Assembly: GCA_947396885.1 (NCBI GenBank)
Contig: OX377202.1
Span: 19,096,001-19,160,000, forward strand
DNA from: Heligmosomoides polygyrus polygyrus
Taxonomy: Eukaryota; Nematoda; Chromadorea; Rhabditida; Heligmosomidae
Length of the DNA stretch: 64,000 nt
Reading direction: 5' to 3'
Shown here: piece by piece, positions 34,660 to 44,830 of the stretch
Position numbering within the stretch: position 1 is the stretch's first letter
Layout: each line of letters begins with the position of its first letter
Notes under the pieces: model-generated
Seen by the model: the letters and a program-made list of their open reading frames with translations, nothing else
The model's database searches: none
What the model was told of the DNA's origin: nothing
Program-made: the position numbers and the translations under genes

Positions 34660-34860
34660 GGACTAAAGGTAAAGAGAGAAAGGGCAAGGTCCCAGGATTC
34701 TCTGCGATTTTTGTAATGGGGATCATTGCGCATCGGGATGCAGGTTCTTGCGCAAACTCATGCAGCGTCAGAATCATTAGGTGCCTGTCTAGAGCAACCA
34801 CCTGGGCGCTTTTATTGCCGCAGGGACAACAGGGCTAAACAGCACTCCATTTTCCCATCA
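34660..34860 (+). pseudogene. BEL/Pao-type gag zinc-knuckle relic
   Basis: Plus-strand residues CDFCNGDHCASGC (about 34703-34741) form a C-x2-C-x3-H-x4-C knuckle with the N-G-D-H pattern typical of nematode BEL/Pao gag proteins, followed by a basic stretch. A stop follows shortly, and no LTRs or pol genes were found nearby, so this is a degraded fragment. Confidence 0.5.
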
Positions 34861-36590
34861 ATTTAAGATGTAACCTTAATTTATTGGTAATTAAAGTCCC
34901 ACTTGTTTGAAAAAGGTAATGCTAATGCTAATTGGAAACATCAAACAAGTATAATGTTTGGCAGATAGTTGCTTTGTGTTTTAATCCTTAAGTGCTAATA
35001 GAAACGTTTTGTAGTATGTTAAATTGTAGTGCCATAGTATCTGCTGTAAAAAAAACATTTGCATAGAAATGTATGGAAATAAAACTGATATAAGTATTGG
35101 TAATGGAAATTCGTGTGCACTATCGCCTCGGAGTGTTTTCTGGTCAACTTCGCGACCATGGACATTGTAGTGTAGTCGGTAGATAGTCTTCTTCTGTGAC
35201 GGTTCATCATGTGGCGTACTTGCGGTGCATCCTTTGCAGCATAGTATACAGCGACAATGACTTGAATACTTCTAGAAGATATTAACAAAATTGCTCTGAC
35301 TCCTGTGATTTCTTCGAGTGTTAATTTAATCCATAACGCTTTTTTTCTTGGAAAGGTTGACGAGTATCAAGTAATCCAAACATACCTAACACGCAAAAGA
35401 CAAATATGGGTAAAAACATGAGTAAATTCACAAAAGAAAAACAATTCTGGTGAGGAGGATGCTTTCAATTTTTTTGGTGCCGCATAAAGGCCACTTTTGG
35501 CCTCGGGAGTGTTGCTACTCTCATGATAGCCAGTCGCAACTGCTCCCACTTCGTGGTGGATGAAAGCGGAGTGATGACTCTGAAAGGGAATCCATCCATT
35601 TCTCTAGCAGACCTTCGTCTCACTCTGAGCAATCAACCTCTTCGCGCTCCCTACCATTGGTTGATGAGCCTCCGCCAGTTTCCGGAGTTCACTGTTGTCG
35701 AAAGGCTCCTACTGGTCACCCCATTATCGGATCCACTAGAAGGAGATACGGGTAGAAAGAGAAAAGGTAATGGTAATGGAAATAGGAAAGAAGGAAAAAG
35801 GAGCAGATTAAAAACGCTCAGAAACGATAAACAATATCCGGGGCCTATTCTAGTCGTGATGGACCTTAGTAGATGGTAGAGTAATAGCGTGGCGATTCAG
35901 TGTGTCGCTTTTGCAAAATAGTTTGCTCTCAATTTCGACATACTGGCAAGCTTCAAAAACAGGCAATGAGAACCTTCCTCTCATCTTAGTAACTCCCTAT
36001 CGTAGTGAGGAGAGGCTGCCCTGTCCTGTAGTGACTATTCCGCATCCCTTGAACTTTTCAGCGTGTTAGCAGGGAGATACACTCTTGTGATGACGCCTTT
36101 TCTTTATCATCTGTTACTTGGGTTTCATATGCCTATGCCATACATATATTGGACTATGCCAAATAAGCCTCAACATTTTGTTTCACTGTGTGCTGCACAT
36201 TAAAAAATCCACGCATGGGAGGGAGAGGCCATCCCAGCCCGCACAGCGCCACTTTCTATAAAGCATCATTCACCTCATGGGGCAGGGAGTAGACCTCTCC
36301 GAGGAACTCAGGGAGCGATGAGCTGTAATATCAATCAGTCAACCACCGCGATCGATGTTATAAATTTTCCGCCACAGTTGACCGCTTGAAGTGGAAATTG
36401 AGCAATATGCTGGCCCATGGAAAAACTCATAGCTAGGCAGCACCCCTGTGCTAATCAGTATCGATCTGTTGGCACCACGGCCCAAAAGGCGGGCACATTA
36501 GGATGATAGTCGATGGAGGACGGGGGGTGGACCGCAGAGCCTCATAGAAGGGCACCCATCTAAAGCATCCCATTCGGGTCTCATCCGACC
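34861..36590. other. Mostly non-coding; two exon candidates
   Basis: The plus ORF at 35523-35879 (starting MIASRNCSHFVVDESG) and a minus exon beginning at 35579 after CCCTTTCAG overlap, and only one can be real. The minus candidate would fit between the FHA exons at 37.2 and 30.5 kb, but its downstream junction could not be matched. Confidence 0.3.
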
Positions 36591-36594
36591 ATAG

Positions 36595-36768
36595 GGCGTA
36601 TGTTATACTTCGCCGCCTTGTCAGCGACGCTGTCGGCGACAGTGCTGGGCAGATACTACACAGTGCATAGCAACCTGCCCAGCACTGTCACAAACCTCGT
36701 CGTCGGCAGCGCCGCAAGGGGTGTTATACTCCCCGTCGGCGACAGGGCGACGAAGTTTAACATATGCC
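36595..36768. mobile_element. Foldback MITE, PIF/Harbinger-like (M8)
   Basis: A 174-bp element with ends GGCGTATGTTATACTTCG and CGAAGTTTAACATATGCC, flanked by TAG (36592-36594, 36769-36771). It contains the internal GGGGTGTTATACTCC module (36718-36732) and a central stem CAGTGCTGGGCAG / CTGCCCAGCACTG. Confidence 0.75.
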
Positions 36769-37220
36769 TAGGACCCTTTTCATCCAGCCGACCCGCCTCG
36801 CTTTAGGCCCTGTGATCGATCCGCTGCCTTCACACATTAGACTATCGCCATTCTTTGCTGCTTTTTTTTACTCTTGATTTGTAGCAATAAACCGTGTGTA
36901 ATTGACGTAAACTTGTGCTTGGTGTCCACTACGAAGTATTGAATGAATCTTGGAAACCTCCTTGATTCACGGATCAGTATATTCGACATTTCTGCTTGCG
37001 GCAGGGTCGACTTGCTAAAAAATCTCTAGAAGAGAAGTAACTTGCCTGAAGATAGAGTCGATCGTGATGTGACCGAGTTTGTCTCAATTGAAGATGAAGG
37101 TGATGTTTTGCGTTCAGTTTCTCGGTAATCTCAAACAGTGACACAGTAGCTCTTGATGAAAGTGATAACCTCTTAAATGTGAAGAAAGGCTAGTGCACAA
37201 ATGGAACTTTAATACATTAC

Positions 37221-37763
37221 CTTTCGTCTCCTTCTTTTCAGTATTTCCAGAAGCGTTGCGTCTCGCTTTGGCAACAGCTGTTCCAGGTCGCCTACTTGTT
37301 GGCTTCGCAGACAAGGCTTTCTGTAATGAGAAGAGCATTTTAGAACAGCCGTACAGTCCTAGCGCTTACCTTTACGCCAAGCACAGGAAACATCGCTGTT
37401 CTCGAGGCCTCCTTCTCAGGAGTCTTCTCAAAAGGGCTGTCTTCCTGAACTAGATTGATTACGAAGCTGCTCTAACTTGCTGTGTTTTGACGACCTACCC
37501 TAAGAGAGAAGTTGGCCTTCTCGAAGACGAACGGCTGAGCTCGACCCACACGAACCAGATCGCCATTCTGCAACTCGACCTGGAATATGGGGCGCCTTTG
37601 ATCGTGGGTTCATCATGGGATACCGTGTGGCTGGACCTACCTGTCCATGGACACTTTGTCCGTTTACGGTGGTTCGGCCGGCGAGCGAGAGGTCTTTCAA
37701 CCAGAATGATCCGGATGATTTGTTCTGTTCGATGGAGGCGTGAACCGGATGCACTCCTTTTGC
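37221..37763 (-). CDS. FHA-domain gene: FHA exons and basic linker
   Basis: Four phase-consistent exons: 37763-37641, 37579-37499, 37444-37370 and 37320-37221. The first two encode the C-terminal two-thirds of a forkhead-associated domain: GVHPVHASIEQ (the S-R-x-H-A region), SFWLKDLSLAGRTTVNG (the D-L-S-x-N-G-T-x-V-N-G loop) and LQNGDLVRVGRAQPFVFE (the G-D-x-V-x-x-G strand). FHA domains bind phosphothreonine peptides. The N-terminal strands with the G-R motif must lie on exons upstream, not found. The next exons encode EDSPFEKTPEKEASR and a basic Pro/Thr-rich stretch (AKPTSRRPGTAVAKARR). The SxxH serine is replaced, as I recall for CEP170; W-x-K-D-L also recalls CEP170. FHAD1 is an alternative. 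Introns are 46-61 bp here. Confidence 0.8.
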
Positions 37764-38299
37764 CTGAAAGAACATGATCAGTGGTTGGCGGGAGATTCAC
37801 TAAATAGTGGGCTGTATCAAATCCCTGAAGGGGAGGACGTGTTCGTATAATCAACCCACTGCCACGCTGCCGTTTAGCCCTACTAAGCCTCAGTATTTAA
37901 AAGAAATTTGCTGCCCAGTACGGTGGTCAAAAGTTCCTTCATGAAATCCCTTAGTTACTCCATATTTGTTTTATCAAGCGAGGAGGACCGGGTGGACTAT
38001 TGTGGCATGTGACAGGGATGAATGGGGCCTGCTGAAAAGAGCGATGATTCGAGGGACAGCGGAGAGTAGAAAAGTAAGCATGCTTCAAGAAGGATGCTAT
38101 TGGAGGAGCCAATGCTTTTATGTATGCTACCTGTCGTGACGTTCGCCCCTCCATCACAATTCTCCAAGGACACACAGGCTCGGATGCGTCAAGAAGAGCA
38201 ACCCCGATGCGAAGAGCCTACGGTTGCACGCACGCGCCGCGACGCAGTATAAACGCCTTCTCGCGCGCCCGGCAGTCTGCATCGTCGTCGTCGAAGTAA

Positions 38300-38482
38300 G
38301 GCCTATGTTATACTTCGGCGACGCGTCGGCCGACGTCGGCGACGCTGTGCTTTGCGGGCAGCTACGCACTGCGTGGCAGCCCGCCCACCACAGCGTCGCC
38401 GACGACGTCGCCGAGAGCTCCGCAGGGGGTGTTAGGCCTATGTTATACTTCGGCGACGCGTCGCCGAAGTATAACATAGGCC
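38300..38482. mobile_element. Composite foldback MITE (M6)
   Basis: 183 bp flanked by TAA (38297-38299, 38483-38485). It starts GGCCTATGTTATACTTCGG, matches the left part of M5 up to GGGGGTGTTA, and there gives way to a second element of the same family (38435-38482). Confidence 0.75.
38435..38482. repeat. Perfect 48-bp palindrome, minimal MITE
   Basis: GGCCTATGTTATACTTCGGC plus GACG is followed by its exact complement, with no loop at all. With TTA before and TAA after, the symmetry extends to 54 bp. Confidence 0.85.
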
Positions 38483-39000
38483 TAAGCGGTCGCTCCGCTC
38501 CTCCGCCGCAGCTAGCGGCAGGACGTCATCGTCAGCGTAGTTCCATCTCAAGCGGGACATCGACTCGACCACCAGTGCAGGACTTCGGAAAGACGAGAAC
38601 AGGACGTGCTGGAGCACCGGACCGGAGTTAACCGCAGAGTCCAACCGAGCCACCACCCTCGTAAGCGCAGGCTTCAGTATAGGAGCTGGGCAGGACATAC
38701 GGGTTGCGCTTGAGGCTCAACCGTAGGCAAGGTGGCGGTTCTTAGCTTTGACTCCTAGGAAGTTGTTCCTCTTTTTTGGTATGTATTGTCTGTATTGGAG
38801 TTGTTATTAAATGTGTTGTCTATGCGCAATATCATTCTAGTCAAGTGTGGGAAAATGTATATTAGAGCGCAGTAGTAGTTACTACTTACAAGAGTCGGCT
38901 GGTTCAATTGTATCACGTGAGTGATGTGAACATGAGCGAGGGATGTCGGAGGATAGCACAGGAGCAGCCCGCGGGTGAGAACTTAAACAACATCCGCATC
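38483..39000. other. GC-rich stretch with open frames on both strands
   Basis: The minus ORF 38438-38698 (MSCPAPILKPALTRVVARLD) and a plus frame ending IGAGQDIRVALEAQP both look used. They resemble the 3' part of a retroelement polyprotein, but I cannot name it. No splice support. Confidence 0.3.
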
Positions 39001-42000
39001 GGCGTGACGTGTGCTTCAGTTGGGGCAACAAAGGCCTAACCTCTTATCGTTAGTCGTGGCAGGCAATTATGAGCAGCGTGCATGGTAAGACCTTGACACC
39101 GGTTGTGCCTCAACACGTGGCCTGGGAGAAGGGCCGCATGAAGACTACCACCGGTGCAGCGGACTCCTCCGGGGCACGACACCATCCGAATTCATTCATA
39201 GGTCGTGGGCCGATCAGGCCTTTCATCCATTCGGGATCGCTAAGTAGGTGCGAATCCTGTCTTGTAGGAAGGGCAGTGTGCTGGTCTGCCATCTGACTGC
39301 GCACTGTCATTTTACAAGGTAAATAAAGGATAAAGGCCTTCACATAATGCTAAACGCATTACACTTTTACGGGATATCGTAGAGGCTAGACGAGTGCGTT
39401 TTAAGCTCATCCAGTTACTCCCATTGCTTCCATAATATCGGCGGAGAGGTGTTCCTTATTAAGACCCTAGAAAGGGGCGGAGCAAAGAAGTGCATCGATC
39501 GTACTTCATGGACGAGATTTCTGGGTACAGGAGAAAAGTGGCAACACGGTAGCTTCATGGTCTTTCATTTCGCTTTGATCGGTCAACCTTCCACCACTTG
39601 CTAGCGCTCATCGATTCATATATCTTAATTTTGCAACGCATTGGTTTGCATAATCTAGAAGGTAGCCATATGGTTATGACCACATGGAAACTTCCTGATC
39701 TGCAAGTAGTTTCCGTATCTCGTTTTCTCTTTTGTTATCTGTTTTTTCAGCTCTTCCTTTAAGTATGTGTTTGTGTTCAATATCTATCAGGGTATGACAC
39801 TTTACTTGACAACTGAATTTTTAATTTGTGATGGAGTTTCTATGTGTGAAGTAGGTTTGAAGAAGGGAATCTTATTATGGTTGAAGCACAGGTATATTTT
39901 TTCAATGTCGAGCGGAAACGCGACTGATGCTCCCGCAGGATTGGACAATAGGATTTATTCTATGCTGTACATAAGGCATCCGCAGGCTGACAGATGGAAA
40001 CTTTTCCGCTGCCCCAGTGGACCTTCCAGCACTTCGCCATAGGTACACTGGATGCTCAAACGCTCTTACAATTTCGGTCTGGTAAGTCATAATAATCAAT
40101 GTTAGCATTGGCATGAGCATTTTGCAGTAGGTGTTATGCACTTTAAAGGATGTGGAGATGATCGTAGGTAAACTTTGCGACATAGCAGGTATGTGAAATT
40201 GTTTATCATGTAATTGCAAAGCCGGTCTTCATCTTGAAAGTCAAATTGATTCAGACGTAAATCGTCACCGATCAGATGCTAAGTTTTTGGGTACATTGGG
40301 TGTCGTCACGCCAATCAAAAAATCCGTACACCGCGGCGCGATTTCGAGCGTCACAAAGGGGCGATGCAGGCAGCGCGAGGAGTTTGCGGCGAGCGGAATT
40401 GTGTAGGAAATGTGCGCTCCCTCGTAATATTCCTCAGAAATAGAATGCGTGGCGCACCCCACAGAGCTACGGAATAATGTCTACATTTAACCGTTCCTCT
40501 TCATCCTAATTTAAATTTTTAAATTCAGTTTTTTGGAATGTTACACATTAAGGGCGAATGCAAGAATTGGCGTGAATTATTCTTAATGAGGAGTGCGCTC
40601 AGCTCTCCACATTCATTATATATCGTGTAGACAATTTAGATGCTTACTTGAACTAAACAATAAATTGCCATGAATAGGCGATAGAATGATCAATGTTTTA
40701 CTCTTTTCAGGCACGTGATATGCTAAATATTTCCATACAAAGTTGACAATGACTTGCGCGCCGTTCGAACCTTGGATCGTTTGTGGGAACATGATGGGAA
40801 AACATGCGCTTTCTCCGACTGTGCTGAACATGCTCTCATTAAATTTAGTTACAATTAACGTTTCAGAAATAACTGCTAATATTATGCAATGTTTGGATTC
40901 AAACGACCAGTAAGACAAAACACAAAAAATCATTTCCGATGATGAAAACAACGGATAATAAAGTTTTGAACCCTCTAGAATGAATAGTCCTGCATAAAAA
41001 CTAGGGCCTTCTATGAGTCTTTTGTTAGGTTAATCGTGTTCTTAGAGTTAGAAGGATTGCCCAGTTCTGCTCTCTCACTCTACTCCAAAAAGCGAAGAGG
41101 AAGACAGTACACGTTTTAGTTACCAAGGTTTGAGACTTTGAGACGGACCACACTAGTCAACCAAGAAGGAGATATGGCAGCATCGGGGCAGACATAACTC
41201 CAACGCTGCGCGAACCTCCCTGGCGTCGCGCACGGTGCGCGGCGAAATTGGATGAGTTGTCCGATGTTTCCGACGGCTAGAATCACTTCCCACAGGGACA
41301 TTCGGCACACCCTTGCCTTATTTCTAAGTTTCTTCGAGGTGGTATATGAATGTGGTTTCAATGGGACGATGAGCGACAGTTTATACAGGAATCCTGGTCA
41401 TGTGGATAGTTTCTAGCGTCAATATTTGCCATATACAACTTCTACCCGTGATTATGGTTATACTACGGAAAAAGGTCGCTATCACTTATTCTCGGATCAA
41501 TTGTCCCACTGCAGGTTGTTGTCTACCACATAATGTGTGACTTTAAGTTCCTTGCTAGAAATGTGGTCTGGGAGCCTAAACACTGAGAACATTTCGTGCT
41601 CAGCGGCTAACCACGCGTCACCGAGCGCACGTCCGCGTTTCAGCGCCGCGACGCCGCGTCGCGTTGGAGTTAGGTCCTGGAGCCATGGCAGCATATCACT
41701 TATGCTGTTCTTCATACACTTTTAAAAGCTTTAGTTCTTATTGAAGAGTTTCAGTGAAGTTTTAGTTTCTTTTCTTTTATACTCTGCTTCTATATAAGGG
41801 CATGTAAGGTAGGAATCTAAGGAATGCAAGAATTTTGGTTTGCCTCTATTTTGCCTCTGTTATAACATAGCACAATATTTTTTTCTAAACCTGTTAAGGA
41901 GCACAATGTCCTAGTCTGAATGCATAAGTGATAACTCACGTTCACTTTAACGTCGCATACGCCTGTTGTGCCTATGGTTAGCACTTTCGAGTGCATCGGA

Positions 42001-43140
42001 ATCGTTTCCAAGTTTTGCGAGCTGTAGCGTCGCAGCATTCTTTCTTGTCGTCTAAAAACTGCAGTTGTCTTTCAGAACTTATCATCGTTCCTAAATCTGA
42101 TACAGATGGCACATACATATCATGAAAACTAAATTTTTGTACTTAATTCCGAGTTCTGGGCGTATATCGAATTTGGTGACTATAAACGAACCTTTCAGCG
42201 GCAAGTATGTTTCGTAGCTGACATAAATAAATTTAGCGTAAAATTTGAGACATTTCAAATCAAACGCTACAATTTTCGAACGAAATTGATACGAAAGGTG
42301 TCTTGTATAATAATTTTAATAAACAAGGAAGAAAATAAGTAAGTAAAGCTTAACCTAAAAATGGTATTGCGAGCGTGGCCGTTCTTTTCAACTAAATTAC
42401 CATTTTCATGCCAATTTCGATCGCTCACCTCTATTGATTTCACTTATACAGCTTCAGTAGCTCGGAGATGAAGACATGGTCAATCTACCACTTGAGAGCG
42501 GCGCTCTGAAAGATGCTGTTGTTGTTGCGCTATTTATACAGAGCGATTTATATTCGATTATAAGCAATGGATCAAAATTACGAAGAAACTGAAAGGCAAC
42601 CATGGATGGATTAGGCGGGCACTGTAACGAGCGCAAAGTGGCCCAAAGCTACTGAACAAAGATAGACACTGCATGATATCGTAAGGTAGCAGGTTGCTCG
42701 CCCTGGTACGATCGGAATAAGACCGAACACCTGGGTGCTCCCCTGACGCAAGGTTCCTCGAAAGCGATTTCTTCGCTCACTCGGAATCATGGAATAGTTA
42801 TACTGATCTGCCGTCCTCCCACGTCTGATAGTTCTTCTTCCGATAGCTTAAACATTTTCTCAAAGTTTTTACGATATTTCTTCTATGTTTCGTTACAGGT
42901 TTTATATTATGTTCTAGTATTTTGAACTGAAAAACCTGAATATTTCTGGAGCATAGGTTTCTTACTTTGAGGCATGCATAGTGATATCCTATCAACTGGT
43001 CTAGTTGAAGTTTTACTAGTGTTGTTACTAATGTCGTGCAAAACGATTTTCATGTCACTGCATCGTATTTTTTGTACTAGCACACTATTGGTGCATTTTG
43101 AATAAATATCATAAATAAATATAAGATAACCCAAACTCTA
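39001..43140. other. No supported gene; scattered repeat tails
   Basis: Fragments of SINE family C tails occur (AGAATGCGTGGCGCACCCC near 40443), with a possible tRNA-like remnant near 39110-39300. Otherwise AT-rich sequence with no exon passing splice and frame tests. Confidence 0.4.
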
Positions 43141-43149
43141 TAGTTTCAG

Positions 43150-43507
43150 GAACAGTATAACTCATAACTTGCATTGAATGCAGGGAGGAATACATTTTTG
43201 AGACGGGCAGACAACTTTGGGAAGGGTGAAGGAGCATATGGATGGGCTCAACAGGTGCAAAGTCGCCACACCCTTCAGGGAGCGCAGACTGCTGTGTCAT
43301 AGTGGCGCAGTGGTTGGAGTGGCGGTAACGATCGTGGTTCGCGAGGTCGACATCGCAGCGCGCAAGGCCCTGGTGGCGCTGTGGATTGCGTTCAAGAACC
43401 CCGCAATCAATAGGAAGGAGGAACGGGTGTCCGTAACCCAGGAGTTGGCTCCATTTGCCGACCTCTGTGGGCTTGATCCCGGAGGGCGCCAGCCAGAAGG
43501 TCGCTGA
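43150..43507 (+). pseudogene. GIY-YIG endonuclease domain of a Penelope-like retroelement
   Basis: The open frame from 43217 (RVKEHMDGLNRCKVATPF, then VVREVDIAARKALVALWI and NRKEERVSVTQELAPF) matches the second half of GIY-YIG domains: R-x-x-E-H, then the Glu/aromatic helix and the N-R-x-E turn found in Penelope-like elements of strongylids. The first half (ECREEYIFETGR) can be read only in another frame at about 43165-43210, so the copy is frameshifted; the usual G of EYIGETG is F here. The A-box-like AGTGGCGCAGTGGTTGG inside is probably coincidental. The reverse transcriptase part is absent. Confidence 0.6.
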
Positions 43508-44170
43508 GGGGCAGACCCGAAAGGAGGACCTCATTCACCCGCATTTACCTTCATCCGAAGGGTGACTCAACAGCCTTTCGGCTGTTTACATAAGGCCAGT
43601 TGGGCTGTCTTCCTCACGGTTCGTCTCTTTCTCCCTTTAGCTTTTGAGATGGCTGAAACTTGAAATGACTCTTGGACGGGTAATTTCTCTAACTTTCCTT
43701 GTCTTTTTCAGGCTCTGAAGAAGGTGGTTACGACAAACGTAGGCCGAATAAACGTTCGATGTCAATCTTTGCACGACAGCTCGACGACTACCTGCCATGC
43801 TGTTATAAGATAACCATTTATTTTGATCTCTTCAAAACCATTTAAACGGTAAAACTTTTGATAAGCTGATAAAAATGAGTTGCACCAGTTCTTCGCTTCA
43901 AAAAACCAAGAAACGGTGGAATTTTTCAACTCATCGAACCACTGCAGAAGGTCATCTAACAAACTGGTCAATTATCACTGATTAATGATTGTTTTCAATA
44001 TTAATAAGTTTAGTTTGAAAAATATGAAAAACTACTAATTATCGAACAATACAATAAGTGCAGAGCATTCACAATTGTGTCCTACTCACGAGGAATTGAT
44101 CAAGAAGCAGCGAAGTTTCGTGAACAATTTACAAGCGATGTAGCTAACAAGTGAAGTAGATAACATTCAA
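43508..44170. other. Probable 3' remainder of the Penelope-like copy
   Basis: GGCTCTGAAGAAGGTGGTTA and CGAATAAACGTTCGATGTC (43712-43760) look like a retroelement 3' UTR; a similar TCTAAAGAAAGG...CCAATAAATACC stretch occurs at 31865. No gene. Confidence 0.3.
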
Positions 44171-44171
44171 C

Positions 44172-44830
44172 GTGACCTCCATTGGCACAAATGACATCCT
44201 TCACACGCTTAAGGCTGGACCCAATAACGGCACAAAGGGTTGCTTGCTGAATTTCCGTCTACGTTCTTTTAGCTTTTCAACCGCTAAAATCCGCAGTTGT
44301 TACCTGAAAGTGGTGAAGATGAAGCCGGAAAGGGAAGAATCATTTACAAAAATTCTCATGCAGTTTCTCTGATCGTTTGGGCTGCAGTTTGTGCAATAGA
44401 ACGAACTCATTGGTTTTCACTGAAATATGTAGGAGCCAAGATTATCAGTGATATCTACCCTAACGATGTTTTGAAGAAGGAGTTACTCCCCTGAGCTCAA
44501 AGTAGATTGCATATTCAAGATGGACCTTTCAACAGGATGGCGCATACGCTCACAAGTTGAAAATGACTCAGGAGTGGTGCGTGAGTAATCTTTCCACCTT
44601 CCGTCCTGCTTTGAATGGCCACCAAACTCGCCAGGTTTGAATGTTGTGGACTACTGCGTTTGGTCTATTCTGGGAGAAAAAGCCTTCGCTAAATGGCACA
44701 CGATGACTAAAGGTTTGAAATCCTCAATGGAAAGAGCATGGAATCCACAAGCACCCCTGCGTGCCGCCACTAAGTCATACCCTACGCGTCTGAAGGCTGT
44801 CATTCGTGTCAGGGGAGGCCATATTGAGTG
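44172..44830 (+). pseudogene. Tc1/mariner-superfamily transposase relic
   Basis: Segments in different plus frames read IVWAAVCAIERTHWF, GAKIISDIYPNDVL, then around 44630 WPPNSPGLNVVDYCVWSIL and KAFAKWHTMTKGLKSS. The W-P-P-N-S-P-x-L-N-x-x-D-x-x-V-W signature carries the third catalytic aspartate of Tc1-like enzymes (about 37-39 residues after the second, in GPFNRMAHTL-like sequence where the F-Q-Q-D block is broken). Several frameshifts and stops make the copy inactive. The terminal repeats were not identified. Confidence 0.65.

Noticed and set aside
35523..35879. 118-codon plus-strand ORF as a gene
   Set aside because: No splice partner or domain was found, and the opposite strand offers a competing exon that suits the FHA gene; left undecided.
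36595..38482. GC-rich palindromes as transcription terminators or origins
   Set aside because: They recur as a dispersed family with target duplications, so they are MITEs.
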